The notes beneath the pieces were generated by a model. That model worked only from the letters and a program-made list of their open reading frames with translations, was not told where the DNA came from and did not search any database. Below, piece after piece: positions 54,078 through 62,094 of a DNA stretch of 64,000 nt. Made by a program: the position numbers and the translations under genes. The stretch covers positions 62,001-126,000 of the forward strand of contig WGLY01000002.1 of the NCBI GenBank assembly GCA_016125335.1, written 5' to 3'. This DNA comes from Frankiales bacterium. GTDB lineage: Bacteria > Actinomycetota > Actinomycetes > S36-B12 > CAIYMF01. How positions within the stretch are numbered: position 1 is the first letter of the stretch; the number at the start of each line of letters is the position of its first letter.

Positions 54078-55601
54078 GTGCTGCTCACCCGACCGCGCCC
54101 CGGCGCGCGCCCGGACGGCACGACGGGGCTCGCGCCGCGCTCACCCGCAGCGGTCGCGGTCGGCGCCGTGGGCGTGGGAGCGGTGCTGGCCTACGTGCTC
54201 ACAGCGCTCGCGCGCATCGGCTACCCCTACGAGCTCCAGTACTTCGAGGGCAGCACCGTGGAGGTGTCGGCCCGGGTCACCGAGGGGCTCCCGCTCTACG
54301 CGGCCCCCACCACCGGCTTCACGCCCTGGCCGTACCCGCCGCTGTACTTCTGGGTCACCGGCGAGCTGGCCCGGGTCACGGGGCTGTCGCTGCCCACGCT
54401 GCGCGCCGTCTCGTTCGTGGCGAGCCTCGCCGCCCTGGCGCTGGTCGTCCTCGTGGTGCGGCACGTGTCCGGCTCCCTCGCCGCGGGGCTGGGTGCGGCC
54501 GGGCTGTTCGCCGGCACCTACTGGGTCAGCGCCGCGTGGTTCGACGCCGCCCGGGTCGACTCGCTGCTGCTCGCGCTCGTGCTGGGCGCCGCCTACGCCG
54601 CCCTGCGCGCGCGCACCTGGCGCGGCGGTCTCCTCGTGGGCGCGCTGTTCCTGCTCGCGTTCCTCACCAAGCAGAACGCGCTGGCCGTGGCCGCCCCCGT
54701 GCTGGCCTGGCTGCTCTGGCGGCGGCGCTCCGCGGGCGTCGCGGCGTCCGCCCTCCTCGCGGGCGGGGCGGTGGGGTCGGTGCTGCTCGGCGACGCGCTC
54801 ACCGGGGGCTGGTACTCGCCGTACGTCGTGGGCCAGCTGCTGGGGCAGGGGGCGGACCTCCAGTGGCTCGCGGCCTTCTGGGTGGTCGACGTCGCCCTGC
54901 CCTTCGCCGTCGTGCTGCTCGGCGCGCTCCTGCTGTGGGTGCACCGCGGCCGGCCGTGGCCGCGTCGCCCCGGCGAGGACACGCAGCTCGTGCTCGCCGC
55001 GTGCCTCGGCCTCGCGCTCGCCGCGCTCGCCGGGCGGCTGCACGACGGCGGCTACGTCAACGTCGCGATCCCGGTGCACGCCGCGACGGCCGTGCTGCTC
55101 GGCCTCGGCATCGCCGCGGTGCTGCGCACCCGGCGGGCGCTCGTCGGGCTCGGCGCGGCCGCGTTGGTGGCGCTCCAGGTGGTCGTGATGACGCGCTGGC
55201 ACACGGGGCTGGTCCCGACCGCCGCCGACCGCGCGGCCGGCGACGCGCTGGTCGCGCAGCTCTCCCGGCTCCCCGGCCCCGTGCTCGTCCTCTCGCACCC
55301 CTACTACGCACGGCTGGCCGGCGCGCCGCCGCACGCGTCCCTCATCGCGGTCGACGACCTGCTGGCCACCCGGCCAGGGCCGGCCCGGGACGCGCTCGCG
55401 GCCCAGCTGCCGTGGTCCCTGGACGGCGTCGACGCCGTCGTGCTCGACAGCCCCGAGCACGCAGCGCTGTTCGGCGGCCGGCTCGAGCGCGACTTCACCC
55501 TCGTCACGACCGACCTCGTGCCCGGGGACGTGTTCCTCCCCCCGACCGACGTCGCGACCAAGCCCGCTCTGCTCTACGTGCGCAAGGAGTCCCAGCCGTG
55601 A
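54078..55601 (+). CDS. GT-C-like integral-membrane glycosyltransferase
   Basis: A 507-residue membrane protein with about ten transmembrane helices. The first extracytoplasmic loop has YPYELQYFEGSTVEVSARV, with acidic residues at the position of the GT-C catalytic base, and later WPYPPLYFWVTGELARVTGL, as in ArnT/PMT and DUF2029-like mannosyltransferases. FLTKQNALAVAAP is a conserved cytosolic loop of the family. The C-terminal 120 residues form a soluble extracytoplasmic domain. GT-C enzymes use polyprenyl-phosphate sugars, which a GT2 such as the next gene product can make. The stop overlaps the GT2 start (GTGA). Confidence 0.85.
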   Translation: MLLTRPRPGARPDGTTGLAPRSPAAVAVGAVGVGAVLAYVLTALARIGYPYELQYFEGSTVEVSARVTEGLPLYAAPTTGFTPWPYPPLYFWVTGELARVTGLSLPTLRAVSFVASLAALALVVLVVRHVSGSLAAGLGAAGLFAGTYWVSAAWFDAARVDSLLLALVLGAAYAALRARTWRGGLLVGALFLLAFLTKQNALAVAAPVLAWLLWRRRSAGVAASALLAGGAVGSVLLGDALTGGWYSPYVVGQLLGQGADLQWLAAFWVVDVALPFAVVLLGALLLWVHRGRPWPRRPGEDTQLVLAACLGLALAALAGRLHDGGYVNVAIPVHAATAVLLGLGIAAVLRTRRALVGLGAAALVALQVVVMTRWHTGLVPTAADRAAGDALVAQLSRLPGPVLVLSHPYYARLAGAPPHASLIAVDDLLATRPGPARDALAAQLPWSLDGVDAVVLDSPEHAALFGGRLERDFTLVTTDLVPGDVFLPPTDVATKPALLYVRKESQP

Positions 55602-56251
55602 CGGTCGACGTCGTGCTGCCGGTGCTCGACGAGGCGGCGGCCCTCCCCTGGGTGCTCTCGCGCATGCCCGACGGGCACCGGCCGGTAGTGGTCGACAACG
55701 GCTCCACCGACGGCTCGGCCGAGGTCGCGCGCAGGCACGGAGCCCACGTCGTCGTGGAGCCGCGGCGCGGCTTCGGCGCGGCGTGCTGGGCCGGCCTGCT
55801 CACCTGCACGGCGGACGTCGTGGCGTTCCTCGACGCCGACGCGAGCCTCGACCCGGTCGAGCTGCCGCGGGTGACGGGCCCGGTGGCCGACGGCACGGCC
55901 GACCTCGTGCTCGGGGCGCGGGCGGGCGGGGGCGACGCCTGGCCCTGGCACGCCCGGCTGGCCAACCGCTACCTCGCCCACGAGGTGCGCCGGCTCGCGG
56001 GGGTCGCGGTGAGCGACCTCGGGCCGATGCGCGCCGCGCGCCGAGAGTCCCTGCTGTCGCTGGGGATCCGCGACCGGCGCTTCGGCTGGCCGCTGGAGAT
56101 GGTGCTGCTGGCCGGCCGGGCCGGGTGGCGCGTGGAGGAGGTGCCCGTGGCCTACCGGCCGCGGATCGGGCGCTCGAAGGTGACCGGCACGCTGCGCGGC
56201 ACCGCGCGGGCCGGGCGGGACATGTCGCGGCTGCTGCGGGAGGCGGGATGA
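55598..56251 (+). CDS. GT2-family glycosyltransferase (polyprenyl-phosphate sugar synthase-like)
   Basis: A 217-residue GT-A fold enzyme. VDVVLPVLDEAAALPWVLSRMPDG begins the nucleotide-sugar domain, VVVDNGSTDGSAEVA is the GT2 signature, and FLDADASLDPVELPRV supplies the DxD metal motif. RFGWPLEMVLLAGRAGWRVEEVPVAYRPRIGRSKVTG matches the end of dolichol-phosphate-mannose synthase-like proteins. No membrane helix is present. It probably makes a lipid-linked sugar for the GT-C enzyme. It is coupled at both ends by 4-base overlaps. Confidence 0.9.
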   Translation: MTVDVVLPVLDEAAALPWVLSRMPDGHRPVVVDNGSTDGSAEVARRHGAHVVVEPRRGFGAACWAGLLTCTADVVAFLDADASLDPVELPRVTGPVADGTADLVLGARAGGGDAWPWHARLANRYLAHEVRRLAGVAVSDLGPMRAARRESLLSLGIRDRRFGWPLEMVLLAGRAGWRVEEVPVAYRPRIGRSKVTGTLRGTARAGRDMSRLLREAG

Positions 56252-56886
56252 GGGTCCTCGTGATGGCCAAGGAGCCGGTGCCGGGCCGGGTGAAGACGCG
56301 CCTGTGCCCGCCGCTGGACCCCGCCGGCGCCGCCGAGGTGGCGGCAGCCGCGCTGCACGACACCCTCGACGCCGTGCTGGCGAGCGGCGCGGAGGAGTGC
56401 GTGGTGGCGCTCGACGGCACGCCGGGACCGTGGCTGCCCCGCCGGGCCCACGTCGTCGCGCAGCGCGGTGGCTCGTTCGCCGAGCGGCTGGAGAACGCGT
56501 GGGCGCACATGCGCGGGCCCACGCTCCAGATCGGCATGGACACCCCGCAGCTCACGGCAGCCGGAGTCGACGAGGCGCTGCGGCTCGCCGAGCACGGTCC
56601 GGCCGCCCTCGGCCCGGCGGAGGACGGCGGCTGGTGGGCGCTCGCGGTGCGCGAGCCGCGGCGCGGCATGTTCGCCGGCGTCCCCATGAGCGACGCGAGC
56701 ACCGGCGAGCGTCAGCGCCGGCGGCTGCGCGCGCTCGGGCTCGAGCCCGAGCCGCTGCCCACGTTGCGCGACGTCGACCGCTGGGACGACGCGCTCGCCG
56801 TCGCCGCGCTGGCGCCGCAGGGCCGTTTCGCCGCGACCGTCGCCCGCCTCGCCGGCGCGGCCGTGACCCGGGCGGCGCGCGCATGA
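56248..56886 (+). CDS. DUF2064/TIGR04282-family nucleotidyltransferase-like protein
   Basis: A 212-residue protein related to CofC/MobA-type nucleotidyltransferases. The N-terminus RVLVMAKEPVPGRVKTRLCPPL is the family signature (PxPGxVKTRL), with LQIGMDTPQLTAAGVDEAL as the metal-binding strand and LGPAEDGGWWALAVREP as the substrate loop. Family members are thought to activate a sugar or phospho-acid with a nucleotide, but the reaction is not established. In operons like this it is usually beside a GT2 gene, as here. Starts by ATGA overlap with the GT2 gene. Confidence 0.88.
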   Translation: MRVLVMAKEPVPGRVKTRLCPPLDPAGAAEVAAAALHDTLDAVLASGAEECVVALDGTPGPWLPRRAHVVAQRGGSFAERLENAWAHMRGPTLQIGMDTPQLTAAGVDEALRLAEHGPAALGPAEDGGWWALAVREPRRGMFAGVPMSDASTGERQRRRLRALGLEPEPLPTLRDVDRWDDALAVAALAPQGRFAATVARLAGAAVTRAARA

Positions 56887-57980
56887 GGGTGCTCGTCACC
56901 GGCGGCGCCGGCTTCATCGGCTCGCACGTGGTCGACCTGCTGGTGGCCGACGGCCACGACGTCGTGTCCCTCGACTCGGTGTCGCCCGCGGCGCACGCCG
57001 TCGAGCCCGACTACCTCCATCACGGCGCGGAGCACCGGCGCGCCCGCGTGGGCGACCTCGACGCGGTGCTGGACGCCGTGCGAGGCGCCGACGCCGTGTG
57101 CCACCAGGCCGCACGGGTGGGCCTCGGCGTCGACTTCGGCGACGTCCGCCACTACGTCGAGGACAACGCGCTGGGGACGGCGACCCTGCTGGAGGCCATG
57201 CACCGCAACGGGTTCCGCGGTCGACTCGTGCAGGCGTCGAGCATGGTCGTGTACGGCGAGGGCGCCTACGACTGCCCTCGGCACGGCCGAGTGGTGCCGG
57301 CACCGCGCCGGCGGCAGGACCTGGACCGCGGGATGTTCGAGCCGCCGTGCCCGACGTGCGGCGCTCCCCTGACGCCGGCGCTGGTGACCGAGGACGCGCG
57401 AACCGACCCGCGCAACGTCTACGCCGCCACCAAGCTGCACCAGGAGCACCTGGCCGCGGCGTACGCCGACGCGACCGGGGCCGACGTCGTCTCGCTGCGG
57501 TACCACAACGTGTACGGGCCGCGGATGCCGCGCGAGACGCCCTACGCCGGCGTCGCGAGCATCGTGCGCAGCGCCTGCGAGCGCGGCGAGGCGCCGCGCG
57601 TGTTCGAGGACGGCGGCCAGCGCCGCGACTTCGTGCACGTGCACGACGTGGCCCGGGCCAACGTCCTGGCCCTCACGGCGCCCGGGCGCGTCGGCGGCGC
57701 CTTCAACATCGCCTCCGGCCACGTGTGCACGGTGCGCGAGATGGCCGAGGCGGTCGCGGCGGGATGCGGGCCGGGCGCACCGGCGCCGGTGGTGACCGGC
57801 GAGCACCGCGTGGGCGACGTCCGGCACGTCACGGCCTCCCCGGCCCGCGCGGCCGAGGCCTTCGGCTTCCGCGCACTCGTCGCCCCCGCCGAGGGCTTCC
57901 GCCGGTTCGCCACCGACCCCATGCGCGCCCCGCTACGGCGCGATGTCACTGGCGGAACGGTCGCTTCCCGGGCCGGGTGA
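56883..57980 (+). CDS. NAD-dependent sugar epimerase/dehydratase with zinc-knuckle-like insert
   Basis: A 365-residue extended short-chain dehydrogenase acting on nucleotide sugars. The Rossmann motif is VLVTGGAGFIGSHVVDLL; the catalytic set is QASSMVVYGE (Ser/Thr) and NVYAATKLHQEH (YxxxK). Between the two, at about residues 125-170, is an insert with CPRHGRVVPAP and PPCPTCGAPL, which could bind zinc; ordinary GalE-type epimerases lack it. The C-terminal 13 residues (RDVTGGTVASRAG) are encoded by one arm of the palindrome at 57941-58003. It may make or modify the sugar used by the glycosyltransferases upstream. Starts by ATGA overlap. Confidence 0.9.
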   Translation: MRVLVTGGAGFIGSHVVDLLVADGHDVVSLDSVSPAAHAVEPDYLHHGAEHRRARVGDLDAVLDAVRGADAVCHQAARVGLGVDFGDVRHYVEDNALGTATLLEAMHRNGFRGRLVQASSMVVYGEGAYDCPRHGRVVPAPRRRQDLDRGMFEPPCPTCGAPLTPALVTEDARTDPRNVYAATKLHQEHLAAAYADATGADVVSLRYHNVYGPRMPRETPYAGVASIVRSACERGEAPRVFEDGGQRRDFVHVHDVARANVLALTAPGRVGGAFNIASGHVCTVREMAEAVAAGCGPGAPAPVVTGEHRVGDVRHVTASPARAAEAFGFRALVAPAEGFRRFATDPMRAPLRRDVTGGTVASRAG

Positions 57981-58003
57981 CGACCGTTCCACCAGTGACG
58001 TCG
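57941..58003. repeat. 23-bp near-perfect inverted repeat overlapping the epimerase stop
   Basis: 57941-57963 and 57981-58003 are complementary at 21 of 23 positions (one difference is a G-U pair in RNA) around a 17-base loop that contains the stop codon. The right arm recurs exactly at 58949-58971. It sits between convergent genes and can act as a terminator. Confidence 0.8.
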
Positions 58004-58013
58004 GGTCTGGGGG

Positions 58014-58805
58014 TCAGCCGGCGTCGGCGGCGCAGGCGCAGACCACCGGCGCGCCGCCCAGGCCGGACGCCGCGGCCAGGAGCACGGAGCGCAGCCGGTC
58101 CGTGCTGCGCGCGAACTCGGCCATCACCTCGTCGACGCTGACGCCCTCTCCCTCGGCGAGCCCGGCGTCGAGGTCGGTGACGAGCGCGACCGGCGCGTAG
58201 CAGAGACCGAGCTCACGGCACAGCACGGCCTCGGGGTGGCCCGTCATGTTCACGAGCAGCCAGCCCTGCGCGGCGAAGAAGCGCGACTCGGCGCGCGTGG
58301 AGAAGCGCGGACCCTCGATCACCACCATCGCTCCCCCGTCCACCGGGTCCCACCCGCTGCCGCGCGCCGCCGCCAGCGCCGCGGCGCGCACGGTGGGGCA
58401 GTACGGGTCGGCGAACCCCGGGTGCACCGGTCCGTGCTCGAACACGTCGTGGAAGGTCTGCACGCGACCCCGCGTCATGTCCACCAGCTGGTCGGGCACC
58501 ACGAGCGACCCCGGCCCGACGTCGGAGCGCAGGGAGCCGACCGCGCACGGGGCGAGCACGCGCCGCACGCCCAGGCTATGCAGCGCCCACGCGTTCGCCC
58601 GGTAGTTCACCCGGTGCGGCGGGTGCTGGTGGCGCAGCCCGTGCCGGGCCAGGAAGGCCACGCGCGTCCCGTCGACGTCGGCCACCGTGACCGGGCTCGA
58701 CGCCGGCCCGTAGGGCGTGTCGACCTCCACGGTCTCGCCGCCCTCGAGCAGCGAGTACAGCCCCGAGCCGCCGATGACCCCGATCTCCGCGCCCGCCGTC
58801 GCCAC
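58014..58805 (-). CDS. S-methyl-5'-thioadenosine phosphorylase-family enzyme
   Basis: A 263-residue purine nucleoside phosphorylase-superfamily protein of the MTAP/MTIP branch. It has EIGVIGGSGLYSLLEGGE (phosphate loop), ARHGLRHQHPPHRVNYRANAWAL, VVIEGPRFSTRAESRFF and NMTGHPEAVLCRELGLCYA, all family signatures. It would cleave methylthioadenosine or methylthioinosine with phosphate, salvaging purine and sulfur. The base-specificity segment reads VTDLDAG, differing from the TDYD of typical MTAP, so the exact nucleoside is uncertain. The GTG start at 58805 has a GGACGGAG-like site upstream. Confidence 0.88.
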   Translation of the reverse strand: MATAGAEIGVIGGSGLYSLLEGGETVEVDTPYGPASSPVTVADVDGTRVAFLARHGLRHQHPPHRVNYRANAWALHSLGVRRVLAPCAVGSLRSDVGPGSLVVPDQLVDMTRGRVQTFHDVFEHGPVHPGFADPYCPTVRAAALAAARGSGWDPVDGGAMVVIEGPRFSTRAESRFFAAQGWLLVNMTGHPEAVLCRELGLCYAPVALVTDLDAGLAEGEGVSVDEVMAEFARSTDRLRSVLLAAASGLGGAPVVCACAADAG

Positions 58806-58948
58806 GTCCGCTCCGTCCTGTCGCCCCGCCCGCGCCGCGTGGCGGCCGTCGTCCTCGCGCCCAGCGTGCCACGAGCCGGGTCGCGCCCGCGGCGCGCCAC
58901 GAGGCGCCGGATGCCACCGGTGCGACGGCTGCGCCCGGGCCCGGGCGG

Positions 58949-58971
58949 CGACCGTTCCACCAGTGACGTCG
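58949..58971. repeat. second copy of the 23-base repeat arm
   Basis: An exact copy of 57981-58003 lies between the MTA phosphorylase and SGNH hydrolase genes. No complementary arm lies nearby, so this is a half-element. The 189-base intergenic space around it holds no gene. Confidence 0.8.
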
Positions 58972-58994
58972 CCGGGGCGGGACCCGGGCGAGGA

Positions 58995-59699
58995 CTACAC
59001 CGTGGCGGCGCGGGCGACGTGCGCGACCAGGCGCGCGTACGCGCGGCAGCCCTCGGGCCGCAGGTGGATCCCGTCCGCCCACAGCCACTGGCTGCGGTGC
59101 GGCTCCGAGACGGCGTTCCAGTCCGCCATCCGGGCGTTGGGGTACCGGCGGACCACGGCGCGGATCGCCGCGTTGCTGCTGTCCTCGTAGCTGTAGCGCG
59201 CGTAGTCGTTGCGCAGCTGGAGCGTCACCCACACCACGCGCCGGCCGTGGCCGAGCGTGCGCATGATCGTGTCGATCCACGTGCGGTCGATGCCGCCGTT
59301 GGTCCCCAGGTGCACCACGACGACGTGGGGCAGGTGCGACCGCCGGGCCGCGAGCAGGGCAGCGCCCTGCCAGGCCTGCCGGTTGCCCCGCGCGTCGGCC
59401 TCGATCCGGTACGCCGGCAGGCAGCGCAGCGCGCCGAGCATCACCGAGTCGCCCACGGCGAACACCGGGCCGGTCCACGGCAGCGGCAGGCGCCGGTGGT
59501 GGGCCCCGGCGGGCGCCGGGTCGCGCGGGGGCAGCGCCGGGCTCCCCGCATCCGCGGCGGGTCCGGCCGACGCGTCCGTCGGACCGACCGTCGGGGCGGG
59601 CCGCGCCGTCGCCGGCAGGACCGCGCCGTACGCCGCACCGGGGCCGAGGGGCGGCACCACCACCGCGACGAGGGCGAGCACGAGCGCGGCGCGGCGCAC
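58995..59699 (-). CDS. secreted SGNH/GDSL-like hydrolase
   Basis: A 234-residue exported protein. A signal peptide (MRRAALVLALVAVVVPPLGPGAAYG) is followed by an Ala/Pro-rich linker of about 50 residues and the SGNH domain from about residue 80: FAVGDSVMLGAL (nucleophile Ser), HLGTNGGID (block III Asn) and ADGIHLRPEGC (catalytic Asp and His). This form, with a lone domain, resembles the extracellular domains of acyltransferase-3 proteins and peptidoglycan or glycan O-acyl esterases. Start choice: GTG at 59699 is nine bases from GGAGG, better placed than GTG at 59708, and begins the basic n-region. Confidence 0.87.
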   Translation of the reverse strand: MRRAALVLALVAVVVPPLGPGAAYGAVLPATARPAPTVGPTDASAGPAADAGSPALPPRDPAPAGAHHRRLPLPWTGPVFAVGDSVMLGALRCLPAYRIEADARGNRQAWQGAALLAARRSHLPHVVVVHLGTNGGIDRTWIDTIMRTLGHGRRVVWVTLQLRNDYARYSYEDSSNAAIRAVVRRYPNARMADWNAVSEPHRSQWLWADGIHLRPEGCRAYARLVAHVARAATV

Positions 59700-59708
59700 C
59701 TCGGCCAC

Positions 59709-59991
59709 CTCCTCCGTACGGCGCGGCTCACGCTAGCCGCGGCCCTGCGTGCGCGCCCGGTACTCCCGGAAGGATCCGGCCCGACCCGTCGCCACGGAAC
59801 CCGGCCCGGACGGCGCGACCGGCCGGCCCGGCCCGACGACCCCGAACCGACGCGGGCCGCCCGGCGGGACGCCCGTTCGCCCGGGGCGGCGGGCCGCCGT
59901 CCGGCAGGATGGGTGCGCGCTGGTGCGGGACCCGGCGGCGGCCTCGCCCCGCCCCGCCCGCCGGAGGGGCGGAAGGGAGGAGGTGGACGTC
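59709..59991. other. divergent intergenic region, no gene seen
   Basis: A 283-base GC-rich space between the SGNH hydrolase gene and the alpha/beta-hydrolase gene. It holds the ribosome-binding sites of both (GGAGG near 59711 on the minus strand; GGGAGGAGG at 59975-59983) and several GC dyads. I see no other feature. Confidence 0.4.
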
Positions 59992-62022
59992 ATGGCGCGG
60001 TTCGAGCCGAGGCTCACCGAGGCCCGGCGCGCCGGCCTGCTCGCCGCCAGCGCCGTCTACCCGCTCAGCCGGCTGGCCGGCACCCTGCCGCGGCCGCCGT
60101 TCGACCGCGCCCTGGTGTCCGGCGTCAGCATGGCGGTGGCCTTCCAGGCCGCGCGCCTGTCCACGGCCGCGCTGCGCACGAGCCAGGGTCTCGGCGACCC
60201 GTCCCGGGTCCGGCAGTCGGTGCGCACCGCTGTCGTCGCCGGCGCCGTCACGGCGGGCTCGGCGGTGCTCGCCGCGCGGGTGCGCTCGACGGCGTCGACC
60301 CTCGCCGGCAACGGCGAGCGCATGCCCCTCGGCGAGGCGGCGCTCGGTGCCGGGGCGGAGCTGCTCACGGTGGCGGCGGGCGCCACCACGCTCGTCTCGG
60401 TCGGCGACGCCACACTGCTGACCCTGCCCGGGCCCTGGCGCGCGACCCACCCCGCCGTGCGCGGGGTCGGCGTGGTGCTCGCCGGGGCGGTGCTCGGCGC
60501 GGGAGCTCGGCACCCCCGCATGGTCGAGTGGCTCTCGCTGCCCCCGACACCCGGCGCCCGGGTCGCACCGCCCGCCTTCCAGGAGGGCGCCAACCTCCCG
60601 ATGGCGCTGGCGAGGTCCGCCGCCGTGGCCGGGGCGACGGTGGCCGGCCTCGCGGTCGACCGCGCCGCCGCCGTCGCGCTCGCCAAGTTCTTCACCGGCT
60701 CGCAGGACCCGCCCACGGCCGCGGTCGCGGGCGGCCACGCCGTGCTCGTCGGAGGCGTGCTGCTCGCCGGGGCCGCCGGCTTCGCCTTCTACTCCTCGCG
60801 CGTCGCCGTGCAGGAGCGGCTGCTCGAGGCCGCGTACGCCGCGGTGCCCTCGCGGCCCGGGGTCACGGGCGGCATCAGCTCGGCCTACGAGTTCGCCGAC
60901 CTCGGCCGCGAGGGCCGGCGCTTCGTGTCCCAGGCGTACTCGGCCGAGGAGCTCGAGCAGGTGCTGGGACGCCCGTGCACGGACCCGGTGCGCGCCTGGC
61001 TGCCCTACGAGGCCCTCAGCGGCGACCCCGAGAAGGACGCCCGGTCCCTCGTGGAGGAGATCGAGCGCCTCGGCGGCTTCTCGCGCTCGCTGCTGGTGCT
61101 CGCCGCGCCCACCGGCGACGGCTACGTCTCCTACGTGCAGACCGAGAGCGCCGAGCTGCTCACCGCCGGCGACTGCACGACCGCCGCCGTGCCCTACGCG
61201 AACGTCCCCTCCGCCGTCGCGATGCCCCGCCGGGCCCGCGCCTCCGCCGCCTTCGCCGTCTACGCGCGGGCCGTCGCAGCCCGCGCGGCCGAGGTCAACC
61301 CCGCGATGCGGCTGGTGACGTTCGGCGAGTCGCTCGGGTCGATCATCGCCCTCGACGCGTTCGGTCCCGGCCTGGTCGACGAGCTGGGCTCGCTCGGCTT
61401 CTCCGGCGGCCTGTACTGCGGCGTCCCCGTGTACAGCCGCACCGACCGCGCGCTGCGGCCGCGCCACCCCGAGGTGCTCACGAGCGGGGGCCTCCAGTAC
61501 GTGGGCGGGCGCGAGCAGGCGCTGTCGGCCGACGCCGGCCACGTGAACGTGACCCACCCCACCGACCCGGTCGCCGTCGCCGACCCGACGACGCTGGTGC
61601 GCCACGCCACGGACTACTGGGGCCGGCCGCACGGCACCCACGTGCCACTGGTGTCGTTCCTGGTGCACCTGTTCGACGTGAAGAACGCGATGAACCTGCG
61701 CCCCGGCGACTTCGCCCCCTCCCCCGGGCACGACTACCGCTACGACACGGCGGCCGGGGTGTCGCGCGCGTACGGCCTGCCGTTCGACGACGAGGAGCTG
61801 GTCGAGGCTGCGCTGCGCGAGCGCGAGCTGTCGTGGTCGGTGCGCCGGCTGCTGAGCAAGCGGCTCGACGACGCGCGCGAGAGCGCGCTGGCGAAGCTCA
61901 CGTCGTGGGGCGTCGACCCGGAGACGGTCGCGACCCGGTTCCACATCGACCCCGCCTCGCTGCCCTCGTGGCTGACGTCGTCGCGCGAGGAGGAGGACAC
62001 CGAGGAGGACTACCTCGGCTGA
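59992..62022 (+). CDS. membrane alpha/beta-hydrolase of the Abhydrolase_9 family
   Basis: A 676-residue protein. Its N-terminal 290 residues carry four or more hydrophobic stretches and match the Abhydrolase_9 N-terminal domain. The C-terminal half is an alpha/beta-hydrolase with the nucleophile elbow TFGESLGSIIALDAF (GESLG) and a later GVPVYSRTDRALRPRHPEVL segment. This two-domain family is common in actinobacteria, including mycobacteria, and is membrane-bound; the substrate is unknown but lipids or esters are likely. An acidic tail (EEEDTEEDYLG) ends the protein. The ATG has GGGAGGAGG upstream. Confidence 0.87.
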   Translation: MARFEPRLTEARRAGLLAASAVYPLSRLAGTLPRPPFDRALVSGVSMAVAFQAARLSTAALRTSQGLGDPSRVRQSVRTAVVAGAVTAGSAVLAARVRSTASTLAGNGERMPLGEAALGAGAELLTVAAGATTLVSVGDATLLTLPGPWRATHPAVRGVGVVLAGAVLGAGARHPRMVEWLSLPPTPGARVAPPAFQEGANLPMALARSAAVAGATVAGLAVDRAAAVALAKFFTGSQDPPTAAVAGGHAVLVGGVLLAGAAGFAFYSSRVAVQERLLEAAYAAVPSRPGVTGGISSAYEFADLGREGRRFVSQAYSAEELEQVLGRPCTDPVRAWLPYEALSGDPEKDARSLVEEIERLGGFSRSLLVLAAPTGDGYVSYVQTESAELLTAGDCTTAAVPYANVPSAVAMPRRARASAAFAVYARAVAARAAEVNPAMRLVTFGESLGSIIALDAFGPGLVDELGSLGFSGGLYCGVPVYSRTDRALRPRHPEVLTSGGLQYVGGREQALSADAGHVNVTHPTDPVAVADPTTLVRHATDYWGRPHGTHVPLVSFLVHLFDVKNAMNLRPGDFAPSPGHDYRYDTAAGVSRAYGLPFDDEELVEAALRERELSWSVRRLLSKRLDDARESALAKLTSWGVDPETVATRFHIDPASLPSWLTSSREEEDTEEDYLG

Positions 62023-62081
62023 CCCGGGCAGGGCGGCGGCGCGAGGTCCGATACCCGCCGGTCGTCGTCGGTGCCGGGTCG

Positions 62082-62087
62082 TAGGCT
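62082..62087 (+). promoter_or_regulatory. -10 element TAGGCT for the EamA transporter gene
   Basis: TAGGCT ends seven bases before the ATG at 62095, so a leaderless transcript is likely. Confidence 0.5.
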
Positions 62088-62094
62088 CCGGCGC

